Shown: piece after piece, positions 21,334 to 32,353 of the stretch
How positions within the stretch are numbered: the stretch's first letter is position 1
Layout: each line of letters opens with the position of its first letter
From: Oehlia diaphana
Lineage: Eukaryota > Glomeromycota > Glomeromycetes > Glomerales > Glomeraceae
DNA: 35,132 nucleotides
NCBI GenBank assembly: GCA_003833135.1
Contig: QZLH01000032.1
Span: forward strand, 185,285-220,416
Direction of reading: 5' to 3'
Made by a program: the position numbers and the translations under genes
The notes under the pieces: generated by a model
What the model saw: only the letters and a program-made list of their open reading frames with translations
The model's database searches: none
Told to the model about the DNA's origin: nothing

Positions 21334-21601
21334 TTTTTATTATTTCAAAAAAAAAGCGATGAAACAATGAAAAGGCTAATTTCATATTTATTTACACAAC
21401 ATATTTATTTAGTTTGACAATGACCATGCCGATCGTACTGTATTAATCTGATCATCATAATAAACACGTGATAGAGATGAACTATTTTTCTGAAATAATG
21501 AAATATAATCAATTTTTATTCTAAATTATTTTTAAAAGCGGGTTTGACCATTAGAATTATTTTAATAAGCAAAAAAAGAGAGAAAATCTATTTTTTAAAA
21601 T
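21334..21601 (-). promoter_or_regulatory. presumed promoter region of the kinase array
   Basis: 268 bp between the ATG at 21333 and the hAT-type MITE. It contains TATTTACACAACATATTTATTTAG (on the plus strand, near 21388-21411), like the TATTTATTT motif upstream of the Sel1 genes. No specific factor site is recognised. The MITE insertion limits the proximal promoter to this stretch. Confidence 0.4.
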
Positions 21602-22041
21602 ATCCTAAATAGGGATGGCAACGGTCACGGTCATTAACCGGTTATGACCGGTCATGACCGTGACCGATATCGGTCGGTCAAAGACCTCTGACTGACCGTT
21701 TGACCGACCGGTCTGACCGACCGTTTAACCGACCGTTTGACCGACCGTTTAACCGATCCTGAAAACGTTTGCGAAACATTTTTTAATATAAAATTTAATA
21801 AAAAAATGTTTCGCAAACGTTTTTTAATTATTTTAATAGAAAATGTTGCGAAAACGTTTTTTATTAAGTATTTCATAAAAAAAAATCATTTCGCAAACGT
21901 TTTCAGGATCGGTTAAACGGTCGGTCAGACCGGTCGGTCAAACGGTCGGTCAAACGGTCGGTCGGTCGGTCAAGGGTTCTTGACCGGTTATGACCGACCG
22001 ATAACCGACCATAACCGACCGTTGCCATCCCTAATCCTAAA
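21602..22041. mobile_element. hAT-type MITE with perfect 8-bp target duplication
   Basis: The element spans 21610-22033 (424 bp). Its ends are TAGGGATGGCAACGGTC (21610-21626) and GACCGTTGCCATCCCTA (22017-22033), perfect 17-bp inverted repeats. It is flanked by the exact 8-bp duplication ATCCTAAA (21602-21609 and 22034-22041). An 8-bp duplication and TAGGGATGGCAA-like ends are typical of hAT transposons. The interior is a near-complete foldback: GACCG-rich subrepeats on both sides and a centre with repeated CGCAAACGTTTT palindromic motifs. It has no transposase. The short frame at 21652-21876 is only the subrepeat. Confidence 0.93.
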
Positions 22042-22400
22042 TGAAATAAAGTACTACATTCTAGATTTTCAGAATTCATTATATATATATATATTTTTTA
22101 AAGCTAAATATTATTTATTTAATAAAAGTCTTAATTATATAATTGAATAATGTAAATATATTTAGCATAAATAACCAAAAAATTGACCCACATCTAATTA
22201 AAAAAAAACGAACTAACGTTTAGATTAGCCTGTATAAATTTAATTTTGAATATTCTTTATAGTTAAGACCGCTTGATCGGCAAGTCACCGACGATCTTTT
22301 ATACCAAAATTTTTACAAAGAATTTAAAACAATTTTTATTTATATAAAATTTACAATATGACGAACGTCAAAGTTTTTCAAATGTAAAGAGTATAACAGG
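22042..22400. other. intergenic, no gene recognised
   Basis: AT-rich sequence with a TATATATATATATAT run near 22080. No coding frame is supported. Confidence 0.45.
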
Positions 22401-22519
22401 GTACTTAGAACAATATTATATAGGGTTTAGAGGACTGGAATATAATCATTTGAGCGACTTTTATCATATTGACGAAGAGGAAGAAGGATTATTTATTCCT
22501 TGAAATATACGAAGCAAAA

Positions 22520-22913
22520 CACCTAGGTAGGGATTGGAATCGATAATCGAATCAAAATCGAATCTCATTTGTTGAAGAGAAAATTGAAATTAAGCAATAA
22601 AATTAATTTAGCATTGCATTCAAAATTAAAGTACATTATTTAAAATATTTTCAAAAAAGAAAAATTGATGGCCTTCAAAAACTTAAAAATGACGAAATGA
22701 TCGGCAATGATCGGCAATGATGTTATAGTAATTTCACAGTTGGGTATTAGTAACGATATATAATTTCTTAATAGATGTTACAATTTTAATTCAGAATTCA
22801 TATATTTACTGATCATGGAATTAATTATCAAAGCTTAAAATGTATTATCTTTTAAGGAACAAAAAATCGAATCTACAAAGATTCGATAATCGATTCCCAT
22901 CCCTACACCTAGG
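22520..22913. mobile_element. second hAT-type MITE with perfect 8-bp target duplication
   Basis: The element spans 22528-22905 (378 bp). The left end TAGGGATTGGAATCGATAAT and the right end (reverse complement TAGGGATGGGAATCGATTAT) match over 25 bp with two mismatches. The flanking 8-bp duplication is CACCTAGG (22520-22527 and 22906-22913). There is no coding frame inside. It contains ATGATCGGCA repeated near 22696-22718. The termini resemble those of the 21610 element, but the body differs, so it is a different MITE family, probably mobilised by a similar hAT transposase. Confidence 0.92.
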
Positions 22914-22924
22914 TACCAAAACTT

Positions 22925-23325
22925 TTTTTGCACCAGGAAATACCTAGGGACTGTACTAGCTGACAATGTACGAATAGGAGTTTTTCAGTTATCTATGTGG
23001 CTCTCTTTTGTATAAAGCTAGGAAGCGAAATAGTAAAGGGAATATTGGAAGAAATAGTTCGTGAGAATTTTTCTAAGACCAATGCAACAAAAGAACCAAT
23101 AGTTTTTTCATAGCATTCGAATTTTATAATAAATCAGCAAGTTTAGGATCTATAGATTCTCAATATAAACTTGGATATATTTATGAACACGGGATTGAAA
23201 TTGATAATAATAAAGAGGCTATTGATTTATATAAAATGACAGCGTAAGGGGGGAACGTTGAAACACAAAAACGTCTTGCATCTTTATATGAAAAAGGTGA
23301 GGGCATACGATAATCTTTTAAATCA
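22925..23325 (+). pseudogene. kinase/Sel1-repeat relic
   Basis: 23113-23250 reads FYNKSASLGSIDSQYKLGY then IYEHGIEIDNNKEAIDLYKMTA, a clear Sel1-like repeat. A stop follows, then GGNVETQKRLASLYEKGEGI, a second repeat, and another stop. Upstream, in shifted frames, are VRIGVFQLSMW and EIVKGILEEIV, which loosely resemble the YSIGVLLWE and IIxGxREEI parts of a kinase C-lobe. Kinase plus Sel1 fusions are common in Rhizophagus. The Sel1 part is clear and the kinase part is tentative. The MITE at 22528 lies just upstream and may have separated it from its 5' part. Confidence 0.65.
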
Positions 23326-23639
23326 ATGAAAAAAGTGAAATATGATAATAAGAATTTAACCAATTTCATTTAATATTAATTTTTGAATAATCCGATAATT
23401 TGTTCTTTGTCTTATTTATCTATATTGTAAAGTTCGATATATTTAATTTATTGAAAATAAATTAGTATTAAATCTTAAACAATTAAAACTTGAATCTTAA
23501 CGCTTATCAAATGAATATACAAATGTAAATATAATGATTGTTTTTGCCCTAAAAAAAAATATCGATAGAATTAAAAATGTGAATTAATCATTATCAGTAA
23601 AGTTTGGTTGGTTATGCCTTAGTCTTTGATTAAACACAG

Positions 23640-23960
23640 TAGGGAATCGATTCTGCCAAAATCGAATTAATTGAAAATCTGATCAGAATCGATTGTCGAA
23701 TAAAAAAATCGAAACTATAGTGCCGGCCCGAATTACGAAATTGTAAATCACGTGATATCGTGATTTATATGTTAAATTTGTTAATTTGTAATCATTGGAA
23801 ATTTTCCTGCCACAAATTTAATTATGCACAATCGATTAGAAACGATTAATCGAAATTGAAAATCGAATTTTAGAATCAAAATTTGAGAAACGATTAATTG
23901 CGAATAATCGATTCAAAAATCGATAATCTAATTATGGAAATCGATACCAACATAGGTGTA
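23640..23960. repeat. degenerate ATCGATT-rich repeat, possible MITE relic
   Basis: The segment is full of AATCGATT and its complement (for example near 23647, 23688, 23831 and 23909). It starts TAGGGAATCGATT and ends AAATCGATACCAACATA, loosely like the hAT-type ends at 22528. No matching target duplication is seen, so it is recorded only as a likely decayed relative. Confidence 0.4.
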
Positions 23961-24660
23961 TGTAGAATAGAGAAACTTCATAAATTTTATGAATCAAAAT
24001 TCAAATATTAGATTATTGATAAAATACAAATGTCTGATAGATTATCGGATCATAATCTTTTTTATAAACTAGGCACAAGTGAGCTTTGAAATAAGGGTTA
24101 AACAAAGACACACACCATTGGGATAAATTGGTAATAATGTAAAAATAAACATGCATATTTGAGTAAATAATAGAATGTATATACAACCTGACTTTATGAT
24201 AGAGCTAGTAATTTTGTTCGATATAATTAAGAAGCAAGATTTTTTTAATTATTAAGTATATTTTAATTTGGCTATATTTATATAAATTTCTCCTAAAATT
24301 AAAATACTAAAATATAGTTAAACTAATATTATTTGAATTTAAAATTTTAGAGACAATTTGATACTCAACATTTAGCCTGAATTTTACTGATTTTTATTAT
24401 CCTATACATGATCAATTAGTATTTATTTTGATTGATTAACCAATATTTAAACTATTTTATACTATTTTTTAAAAAAATTAAAAATTAAACTATTGAATTA
24501 TATACAAGGTGTGACATGTAAATATAATGGTTTAACTTCGGATTACCTTTTTTTTAGATAAGTAATTTGAAGTTTAAAATCTTTAAATTTATAAAAGAGA
24601 AAATATTTTTTTGTTTTATAGGTTCAAATCAACTCATTTAAAAAATTACTTAAATTTTTC
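23961..24660. other. intergenic, no gene recognised
   Basis: Very AT-rich spacer. No coding frame, hairpin or RNA gene is supported. Confidence 0.5.
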
Positions 24661-25240
24661 TTTACTTACAGATTTTGGCATTCTGGTATTGAGAAAAAAA
24701 ATTCATAATTATTTATTCTATTTGCAAGTTCTGATATATAAAATACTTATCATATCGGCTGATCAGAAAAGCCCCCATAATTTTATATAAGTAACCCATC
24801 AGTTACATAATGAACCCATCAACTGAGCTTAAATATTAATTTGCTTGATTTTTCCAATCAGCCGATAGATGCCAGTATTGAGAAAAAAAACTGATTTTCT
24901 CTTTTGTAAGTTCCGGTATAGAGAATCCTTATTTGTAGGTACTTTTTTCTCTATTACAAGTTTTGGTATGGGAGAAATAAAATTTATAATTTTTTTTCCA
25001 TTTATTGGTTTCGGTTAGAGGAAAAAAAACTTTAAATTATTTACCCAATTGTAGGTTTTGATATGGAGAAAAAATATATATATTAACCATTTTGACGTAC
25101 TGGTATTAAGATAAAAAAATTCTTTTATTTTCTTGTAGTTTCCAAACTTGCATTCCGATCTGATAAAAAAATTTTTTGAGATTTTTTTTTGTGATTTTGG
25201 TATACCAATTTTAAGAAAAAAAAAATCTCAATTTTTAAAC
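24661..25240. repeat. degenerate tandem repeat with GGTATnGAGAAAAAA unit
   Basis: A loose unit of about 50-80 bp recurs: TTT(G/C)(T/A)AG(G/T)TT(T/C)(T/G)GGTAT followed by GAGAAAAAA and a T-rich stretch. Examples lie near 24670-24700, 24870-24890, 24905-24925, 24955-24975, 25050-25070 and 25095-25115. The units are highly diverged. The 144-residue frame at 25148-25582 overlaps its end, is Phe/Lys-rich and is not treated as a gene. Confidence 0.5.
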
Positions 25241-25596
25241 GCCATTTGGTTATATTTCTTATTTATTTATGAGAAAAAAAGCTGTTTCGGTTATTTTTAT
25301 TTATTCATGAAAAAATTGAGTACAGCTAATAGTAAATTTTTTTGGCCGCCACCTTACCTCTGTATATATTTCGGAGTCCTATCGAAATGGCATTTTTTCA
25401 GGGCCGGAATTATGATAATTTCGGTCAGCACCCAAAAAAGTAATACCTTTCCGCCAGGAATTAACTATATAAGGAAAGATTTTCATGATTTTTTTTTTTT
25501 TTTCCTGATTGTCGCAAACTTGAACCTTACCTTTTTATGTATATTTCGGGGTTCTACTTCGACGCTTTTTTATTATTTGTGAAAAATCTAGAACGT

Positions 25597-25806
25597 CTTT
25601 TTTTTATTTTTTGAGAGAAATGCTGGAATGGCATTTTTAATCTCTCTTAAACCAGTAAAAACTAGATAAGTTACTGTAGAAAAAACCATATATATTAACT
25701 AAATAATAATTAATCTACGTTGTCGCTACGAAGCTAAGCAATTTTTTTATAAAAATAAAGTGAAAAAAAATGCCATTTCGGATTTCTCTCGTAAAAAAAT
25801 AAAGTG
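25597..25806. repeat. inverted-repeat element, about 210 bp
   Basis: GAGAGAAATGCTGGAATGGC with following T-tract (25613-25638) is inverted relative to 25765-25790, whose complement is GAGAGAAATCCGAAATGGC with T-tract. Both arms extend outward with TTTATTTTTT. It may be a MITE or foldback element. No target duplication could be defined. Confidence 0.6.
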
Positions 25807-26060
25807 GGTGAATTATAGAAATGGTTTTATACGTATATAGATTTAAATAGTTTCGTTATAATTACCTCACCGACAAATTATTATTTTTTTATTCTCATTT
25901 TCAATTTTAATTTGTTTATAATAATTATATGCATCCTAGCTAATATCTGTTAAATGAAAATAAAAATAAAAAAAAAAGGGTGTTACAACTTCCCACATAT
26001 ACAGTTGTTTTACTTTGAAGAAGTTCTACCGAAATACAGTATTACTTAGATACTGTAATT

Positions 26061-26094
26061 AGATAATGAATCGGAAAAAGCGATTTCATTATCT
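26061..26094. repeat. short hairpin
   Basis: AGATAATGAATCG (26061-26073) and CGATTTCATTATCT (26081-26094) pair except for one extra base. A related GATAATCG...CGATAATC pair follows at about 26121-26170. It may be a small foldback element. No gene lies between 25807 and 26520. Confidence 0.45.
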
Positions 26095-26360
26095 CACAGT
26101 TTTTGGTAATATTACCAGATAATCGTTTTTTCAAATTAATACGGGTATTCCGTGTATTACCCGATAATCAGATTAAAAGCGATGTATTTATTTTAATTAT
26201 GTTCTTAATTTAAAATGCAACAGTTAATTAAATTAGAAATCAAAGTATAGTAAAGTCATAATTAGTTATTATTGTATGAATAACTTTTTCTAGAATTTCT
26301 TTCTGCTTATTTAATTTCTAAACAAATTAAATTGGTTGTGCTTTTTACGTCATACATAAT

Positions 26361-26436
26361 ACTAGTGATTCATCATATATAACACTAGTGATACATCATA
26401 TATAATACTAGTGATACATCATATATTAGTGAAACA
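26361..26436. repeat. 23-bp tandem repeat upstream of the kinase
   Basis: ACTAGTGATnCATCATATATAAnA starts at 26361, 26384 and 26407, with a partial fourth unit. It lies about 125-200 bp upstream of the kinase ATG at 26562, so it is in the promoter region and could vary in copy number between strains. Confidence 0.85.
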
Positions 26437-26561
26437 GACTCGGAATTTCCGAAGTTAAACAAATGAATTCTATTTAGAAACCTTGAAAGATTAAAATTAG
26501 ATATATATACTTCTAACGTTTGAAAAAAAAAAAAAAAAAATTGAAATATTTAATTTGCATA

Positions 26562-28063
26562 ATGTTGGCTATTCGAAATTATTTAATTAACGCCACGGTC
26601 AAAAAAGCATATGTATTAACAGATAAAAATATTCGTGAGGATATAGACGAATATTATGAATCATTGCGACAAAGTATTCATACTGATAAGTCACTTACAA
26701 ATGATGAAAAGATTAAAGCGGAAAAAGTTCTAAATAAAAACTATGATTCTGATAAAATTAATTATAATAATGGGAAAAAAAGAATTTGTGAATATTGTAT
26801 AAAAGAATGTTTAGCTAAATTCTTCTGTGAGAATTGTATCCGAAATTATTTAAAGAATAATTTTATAAATTGGACATCTGGAAATGATAATATGGATAGT
26901 TTAATTCGGAAATGTCAAATGAAATCACGTTCTCCAAGAAAGATAATTGAATGGATCCCATATAATAATTTACAAAATATTGAATATCTAACTTCTGGTG
27001 GATTCTCCAAAATTTATATTGCAGATTGGATTGGTGGAGGTTATAATAATTGGGATGATGAAAAACAACAATTAACAAGAAATGGTACTATAAAAGTAAT
27101 ACTTAAAATTTTAGATAATATCAAAAATAAAAGTTGGTTTTATGAGGTATGTAATATAAATTTAATGTATATTATAAAGAAATATATATATAAATTATGA
27201 ATGATAATATGGTTTAAAAAAATCTATTATAGATAAAAACTCACCTATCCATAGCTAATAAGTCAACATTTATAGCACAATGTCATGGTATAACTCAAGA
27301 CCCATCAAATGGAAATTTTATCCTTGTAATAAAAAAATTAGACACAGATTTAAGAAAATATTTACAAGCTAATCATAGTAAACTTACATGGAAAGAAAGA
27401 ACAAAAATTGTTTATAATATAATTGATGCACTTCATAGAATTCAAAATGAAAATGAAATTCATAGGGATTTGCATTCGGGAAACGTATTATATTATCAAT
27501 TTACAAATTCTTGGTTTATTAGTGATTTTGGACTTTGTGGACCTGTTGATAAACAATTAGGAAATATATACGGAAATCTTCCTTACATAGCACCAGAAAT
27601 TTTTGAAGGGAAAGGATATGATTTTTCATCTGATATTTACAGTATTGGTATGCTCATGTGGGAAATCTCGTCTGGAAAATCACCTTTTATTGAAGAACGC
27701 GATAAGTATGGTTTTGTAATGAAAATAATAAACGGATTTAGACCAGAAGTATTACCAGGAACTCCTTTGGAATATAGAGAATTAATGGAACAATGTTGGG
27801 ATGCTGATTTAACAAAAAGACCTGATATTAATACTCTATTTAATAAAATAAAACATATTTACAAATCATATTTTCAAAATGAAAATGAAGTTGAACAACA
27901 AATAAATTACGTCACAACTATCAACAACGCTCAATTGTGTACAAGTTCTAATGTGAGCCATAGTTTTAGTAATTCCATTTATAGAAATTCTAGTAAAGTT
28001 TATAATTTAAGAGATTTACTGAGCCAAGAAAATTCAACAAAAGGTATTAGAAATTACGATTAA
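26562..28063 (+). CDS. TKL-like protein kinase, two exons, intact catalytic motifs
   Basis: Exons 26562-27146 and 27233-28063, joined by an 86-nt intron (GTATGT...TAG, phase 0), give 471 residues. The ATG at 26562 (MLAIRNYLINA) is chosen because the upstream extension is a poly-A-encoded Lys run starting at TTG. Order: an N-terminal helical region (NIREDIDEYYESLRQ, KSLTNDEKIKAEKVLNKNYD), a CEYC...FFCENC ribbon, WTSGN, IEWIPYNNLQNIEYL, the loop TSGGFSKIY, the VILK lysine, IHRDLHSGN, SDFGLCG, LPYIAPEIF, SDIYSIG, CWDADLTKRP and an Asn/Ser-rich tail. HRD and DFG are both canonical, unlike the other two kinases here, so catalysis is likely. The loop has SGGFSK in place of GxGxxG. The longer leader puts it in a different subfamily. 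The substrate is unknown. Confidence 0.9.
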
Positions 28064-29727
28064 TATAAACATACTAATAATTTGTTTAATCTTTTTTTTT
28101 AAATTATTACTTAACAAACCTAATATATGTGTATAATAATAAATTTGTTTCTTATAGATTATTATAGTATACAATTTGACTACGATTTACAGGATGGTTC
28201 GATTACTTGGTAAGAATAATAATCGAATGCATATTAATTTGAAATTTCTTATTATATTATTTTTAATATCTATATCTTAACTTCAAAATGATAATTAGCA
28301 ATAGATAACAAATTTAACAAAAGAAATAAATTTAATGGTAATTATTATTAAATTGACGTTTTTAATTTCATAATTTTTAACACGATATATAATAATAAAT
28401 TCTAATAACCTAATTAATAATTTATACCTATACTAAAATCTAATTATAATTTTAATTTTCAACAATTATTTCTTAGATAAAGGTGAAATATATAATCAAA
28501 ATCTTAATTAAGATTTTTAGAACCGTATAAAGATTATAATATTATAAGATCTTACCCTATTCTTCAATTCTTCATGACGTATTGAATTAAGTTTATATGA
28601 TATTATAATGAATTGTTTAGTTAATTTGTAAATTTCTCAATTGCAATTGTAATTTTAAATTAATTCATATTTATATTTTATTTTTTATAAATGTATACAT
28701 ATATAAATAACTTTTCTTTATAGCTTATCATTATATAACATGAATAAATATAAATTTACATATATTCTCCAATTCGTCTTATAGTTTTTTGCGCTAAGAT
28801 TGTAAGTCGATTCATCAAAGTGATTAATAGTACAAAATTATATATACAAAAGTTACAAGATAAAAAGAACTATTGGTTCCCCTGATTAAGCCGTATTGAT
28901 TAGTGTGTCAATCCGTCAATTAATTGGATAAACGGATATTGGATTCAAACTAAGTTTGAATTATCTTAATAAAAATCAACAAGCAGTATAGTCTAAATTA
29001 ATCCAAATTTTATAAAAATCAGTGTGGCCATAAATTATCCAATTATGGATAAGTAAACTGTTATTTGGGTCTGTAACGAGTTCTTATTAACTTTGGTCAA
29101 TCGATGATTTTACCAGATTATACTGCGGGATAATCATCGATTTAAACAGCAGATTTTTGTGTAAATCCAATCCGATAACACACTACAGTTCCGGTTGTGA
29201 TAGGAATTTTTTTGGGATGCTAAAGTTTTTATTGATCAACTAGATGCCCGTCTTCAGGATGTTAAAATAGTGACCCTTTAATTACTACTCGCATAGTAAA
29301 TAATTCGTTCATACGAAACTTCCATGCAAACTACATTTATTTATAATTACACTTCTATCATCAAATGTTAAAATGTTAACTGGAACAAAAAAAAATTGGA
29401 TTGGAGAAAAACTAAAAACAGCAGGAAACGTTACTTGCTACTAAGGAATTTTTAAATCATTATGAAATTTCAAATATGTCAAAGAAATATCATGTTAAAA
29501 CTAACTCAGGTTCATTTATGAAAAAAATTGCTCTAATAATTTGTGTTAGTAAGAATTTAATTATCAAAATTTAGATTTATTATAGTAATTTTCCCTTTAA
29601 GTTAAAACCTTTTGTAACAATATTTAAAATATTCATCCCAAATCTGCTACCTTTAATAAAACGCCGTATTCATGATCACATTAATATATAAATCACTCAT
29701 TATACTAGTTAAATATAATTTATTTCT
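28064..29727. other. intergenic, no gene recognised; one hairpin
   Basis: AT-rich spacer of 1.66 kb. The only clear structure is a perfect 11-bp inverted repeat AATCGATGATT (29099-29109) and AATCATCGATT (29132-29142) around 22 nt. The palindrome ATTCAAACTAAGTTTGAAT lies near 28944. Neither RNA genes nor coding frames are supported. Confidence 0.55.
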
Positions 29728-30297
29728 TTAAAGAAATTTCAATTTACTTTGAGCATATTCATATCCTTGTTTAGCAGATTTTTTATACCAATAAATGGCT
29801 TGATTCATATCTTTTTTAATTCCATCTCCATTCTCATACATTATAGCAAGTTCACATTGAGCTGCATTATTTTCCAAATCTACTGCTTTTTGATATAATT
29901 CAAATGATTTTTGTATATTCGTATCCATTCCAATTCCATTATAATTAAAATATCCAAGTAAATAAATAGAATTGGAATCATCCTGATTATTCAAAAGCCA
30001 ACTAATGACTTCATTTAAATTTATCTTAAGATTATTAATATAATTAAGAATGTTTTGCTTTCTTACATTATAATCTTTTCCTTCATTTATTTCTTTAAAA
30101 TATAAATTTACCAAATCATTAATTACAATATTTAAGTCTTCTTCAAAAATATTTTCGTGAATATCTTGAATTGTTGATTTTATTTCTTTTATATTTATTT
30201 TATCAAAATTTTTAATAATTTGAGATAATTCTTCATGTATTTGCTGTTTATTATCTTTTTGATATAAATGTTCGCTAATTTCAGCGTTATCATTCAT
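29728..30297 (-). CDS. Sel1-repeat protein, short
   Basis: A 189-residue single-exon frame starting MNDNAEISEHLYQK. Residues 20-105 form a helical leader (ELSQIIKNFDKINIKEI, TIQDIHENIFEEDLNIVI, YFKEINEGK) shared with the neighbouring gene at 32354-33328. About two to three Sel1-like repeats follow: SIYLLGYFNYNGIGMDTNIQ, KSFELYQKAVDLENNAAQ and LAIMYENGDGIKKDMN, then QAIYWYKKSAKQGYEYAQ. Sel1 repeats are TPR-like scaffolds for protein-protein contacts. In Rhizophagus many follow a kinase domain; none is found upstream here, so this is a stand-alone or truncated form. It has four fewer repeats than its paralogue, probably by internal loss. It is intact. The partner is unknown. Confidence 0.88.
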   Translation of the reverse strand: MNDNAEISEHLYQKDNKQQIHEELSQIIKNFDKINIKEIKSTIQDIHENIFEEDLNIVINDLVNLYFKEINEGKDYNVRKQNILNYINNLKINLNEVISWLLNNQDDSNSIYLLGYFNYNGIGMDTNIQKSFELYQKAVDLENNAAQCELAIMYENGDGIKKDMNQAIYWYKKSAKQGYEYAQSKLKFL

Positions 30298-30382
30298 TTT
30301 GAATAATAATAAAAAAAATTTTTATTTCACAACATACAGTATTTATTTATTTTACCGGTAGTACTGCAGATCACACCTAGCA
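30298..30382 (-). promoter_or_regulatory. conserved 5' flank of the Sel1 genes, copy 1
   Basis: Read on the plus strand, TTTTTATTTCACAACATACA, then TATTTATTT and GTAGTACTGCAGATCA, is matched upstream of the other Sel1 gene (33369-33422: TTTCACCACATATTTATTTA...GTAGTACTGTAGATCA). The AT-rich ATAAATAAATA (minus strand) about 45-55 bp from the ATG could act as a TATA element. Confidence 0.55.
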
Positions 30383-31519
30383 AATTATACTTCTCTGATC
30401 GTCATCAGTTGAAGTGTAACAAAGTACTATTACAAAGATGTCTAGATACCCTCCTGCACTACCCGTTAGATAATTGTAATCGATGCTGATTGGTTCCTGC
30501 TGTCGCATAATGATGTCAATGTGTATCATATTATCAATTTCTTTACGTAGTCAATAAATAATTACCGTAAATTAAAAAAATATTGACTATTATTTTTGTT
30601 GATAAATAATAGTTATTGTGTCAGTTACGCAATATCATGCTATTATTATTGTAATATTAAAAGGTATAACTAAACCGTAAAACTTATAAAAGGATTAATT
30701 TGTAGTCATATTTAACTGATAAAAAAAAATATCAATTATTTAACCATTAACAAAAAATTTCAGTCCGTCAATAATCAGAATGATCCTAATAAACTGACCA
30801 ATAACGTATAAATATTATGACAGTGAAAATTACAATAACATATTGATTGAATTTTTATTCCTAAAGTAAATTATTGGATGATTCTGGTAGTGATGGGTTT
30901 TTGGATGGTGTAGTTGTAGATGGTTTGGTTACATTTTATTTTATTTTTCGCTTTTACAAAATGAAAACAAAAGCCTCATCTATTGGGTGATTTTGCAATT
31001 GAATGGGATAACTTTCATAGTTTAATATACGAATATTTTCAGCTCTATATAATGCATATTGCTTACTTCTTCTCATAAATATGTATTTATGTATGACACA
31101 GTAAAAATACTAAACTATGGTTAATAAAAATATAAAATACTGTATCGCGAGAATTATTGTCAACTGGCCCATAATTTGGAAATGAAATCAAACTAGATGG
31201 ATTATAATGAAATTTTTGTAAAATGACACTTTTATTAAAAGATGATGACGCTGAATTTCAATAATGGATTATATAATATAAAAAATAGTATTGAATTCTA
31301 CAATTGTAACAATAATATACTTTTAGATTATAAAAATTCGACATAATAAATAATATTACGCCGCAAACCTTATATCAGATGTGTAGCACAATTCCACACA
31401 ATTAACATTTATTCCACATGGAATTTCTCTTTCTGCTCATTTTTCAAATAGTTCAAAAGCTACAATTCAAATACTTACAAATAAGTTATATCATATTAAG
31501 ATATACTATACAGTATTTC
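30383..31519. other. intergenic, no gene recognised
   Basis: AT-rich spacer. No coding frame or RNA gene is supported. GATGGTTTTGGATGGT-like phrases near 30890-30930 are isolated. Confidence 0.5.
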
Positions 31520-31597
31520 TCCTATAAAAAATTTATTCCGTAAATGTATCATATTCACGGAGTTTTTACAGAAATTACGGATGAAATTTTTACAGGG
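31520..31597. repeat. dispersed repeat family R1, copy 2 (short inverted form)
   Basis: CCTATAAAAAATTTATTCCGTA (31520-31541) faces TACGGATGAAATTTTTACAG (31576-31595, followed by GG), whose complement is CCTGTAAAAATTTCATCCGTA. These ends match the left end of the copies at 12282 and 33460. The internal CGGAGTTTTTACAGAAATTACGGAT is the reverse complement of the TTTCTGTAAAAACTCCG block. This copy shows that the family has terminal inverted repeats and suggests an internal deletion or a minimal MITE. Confidence 0.7.
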
Positions 31598-31983
31598 TCC
31601 ATCATTGGTAATATTGTATATACAGTAACATGCAATTTTAACAACTTGTTAAAGATTACAAATATTAAAATATTAAAACAAACAAAATACTTAATATCTT
31701 TAATGGTAAATTTCTAGAGAGAAAAAGCTTAGTATGTAAGTCAATAATTTATCGTTTCTTTAGATTTCACAATAATTACAGCAGTATTACTATTGTAAAT
31801 ATTTGAGTTTGGCAGCAGCGATAAAGAAGGTTTGAGATGATTTAAAGAAAATTGAATACTATGAAGTGGAGAAATTCATATGCTGTATGTCTATATTATG
31901 GCAAATTTACATCCTAAATTACTAATAATATTCTTTAATGTAAGAAGCATCATAATACTACAAAATTAAATGAAATGAAATAA
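31598..31983. other. intergenic, no gene recognised
   Basis: AT-rich spacer between the R1 copy and the tandem duplication. No gene is supported. Confidence 0.45.
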
Positions 31984-32036
31984 ACATACTAACTTCAGGA
32001 ATATGCGTTTATTTTCATCAAACTTTAAAAAAAGAA

Positions 32037-32067
<31 letters not shown>

Positions 32068-32166
32068 AAAATACAATTATAAAAAATTGTAAATGATTAT
32101 AAATCAAAAAAAAAAAAACAAATGAAAAAAACATACAAACATCAGGAATATGGGTTTATTTTCATC

Positions 32167-32204
<38 letters not shown>

Positions 32205-32265
32205 AGCAAAAAGGAAAAATACAATTATCAAAAATTGTCAATGATTATGAATCGAAAAAAAAAAC
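31984..32265. repeat. 146-bp tandem duplication with poly-A tracts
   Basis: ACATACnAACnTCAGGAATATG starts at 31984 and 32130. Each copy continues with GTTTATTTTCATCAAA, a long A-tract, AAATACAATTATnAAAAATTG and ATGATTATnAATC. The A-tracts (about 32039-32064 and 32168-32202) differ in length and may be unreliable in assembly. The second copy ends about 90 bp from the 3' end of the Sel1 gene at 32354. Confidence 0.85.
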
Positions 32266-32353
32266 TGAAAGTTATTAATCCTAAAATATTGTTTACATAT
32301 TATTACAATGTTTAATTGACAAAACAAAAATATCAAACCTTGAATTGATTTTG

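Noticed and set aside
21652..21876. 74-residue minus-strand frame with RSVKRSVKRSV repeats
   Set aside because: It lies inside the hAT-type MITE and only translates the GACCG subrepeats.
23632..23964. Third hAT-type MITE
   Set aside because: The ends loosely match, but no 8-bp duplication is present (AAACACAG against GGTGTATG), so it is recorded only as a degenerate repeat.
25148..25582. 144-residue frame rich in Phe, Lys and Ile
   Set aside because: Low-complexity translation of T-rich degenerate repeats. No domain and no splice context.
26520..26561. Upstream extension of the kinase start (Lys run)
   Set aside because: It begins at TTG and encodes an A-tract. The ATG at 26562 gives the family-like N-terminus.
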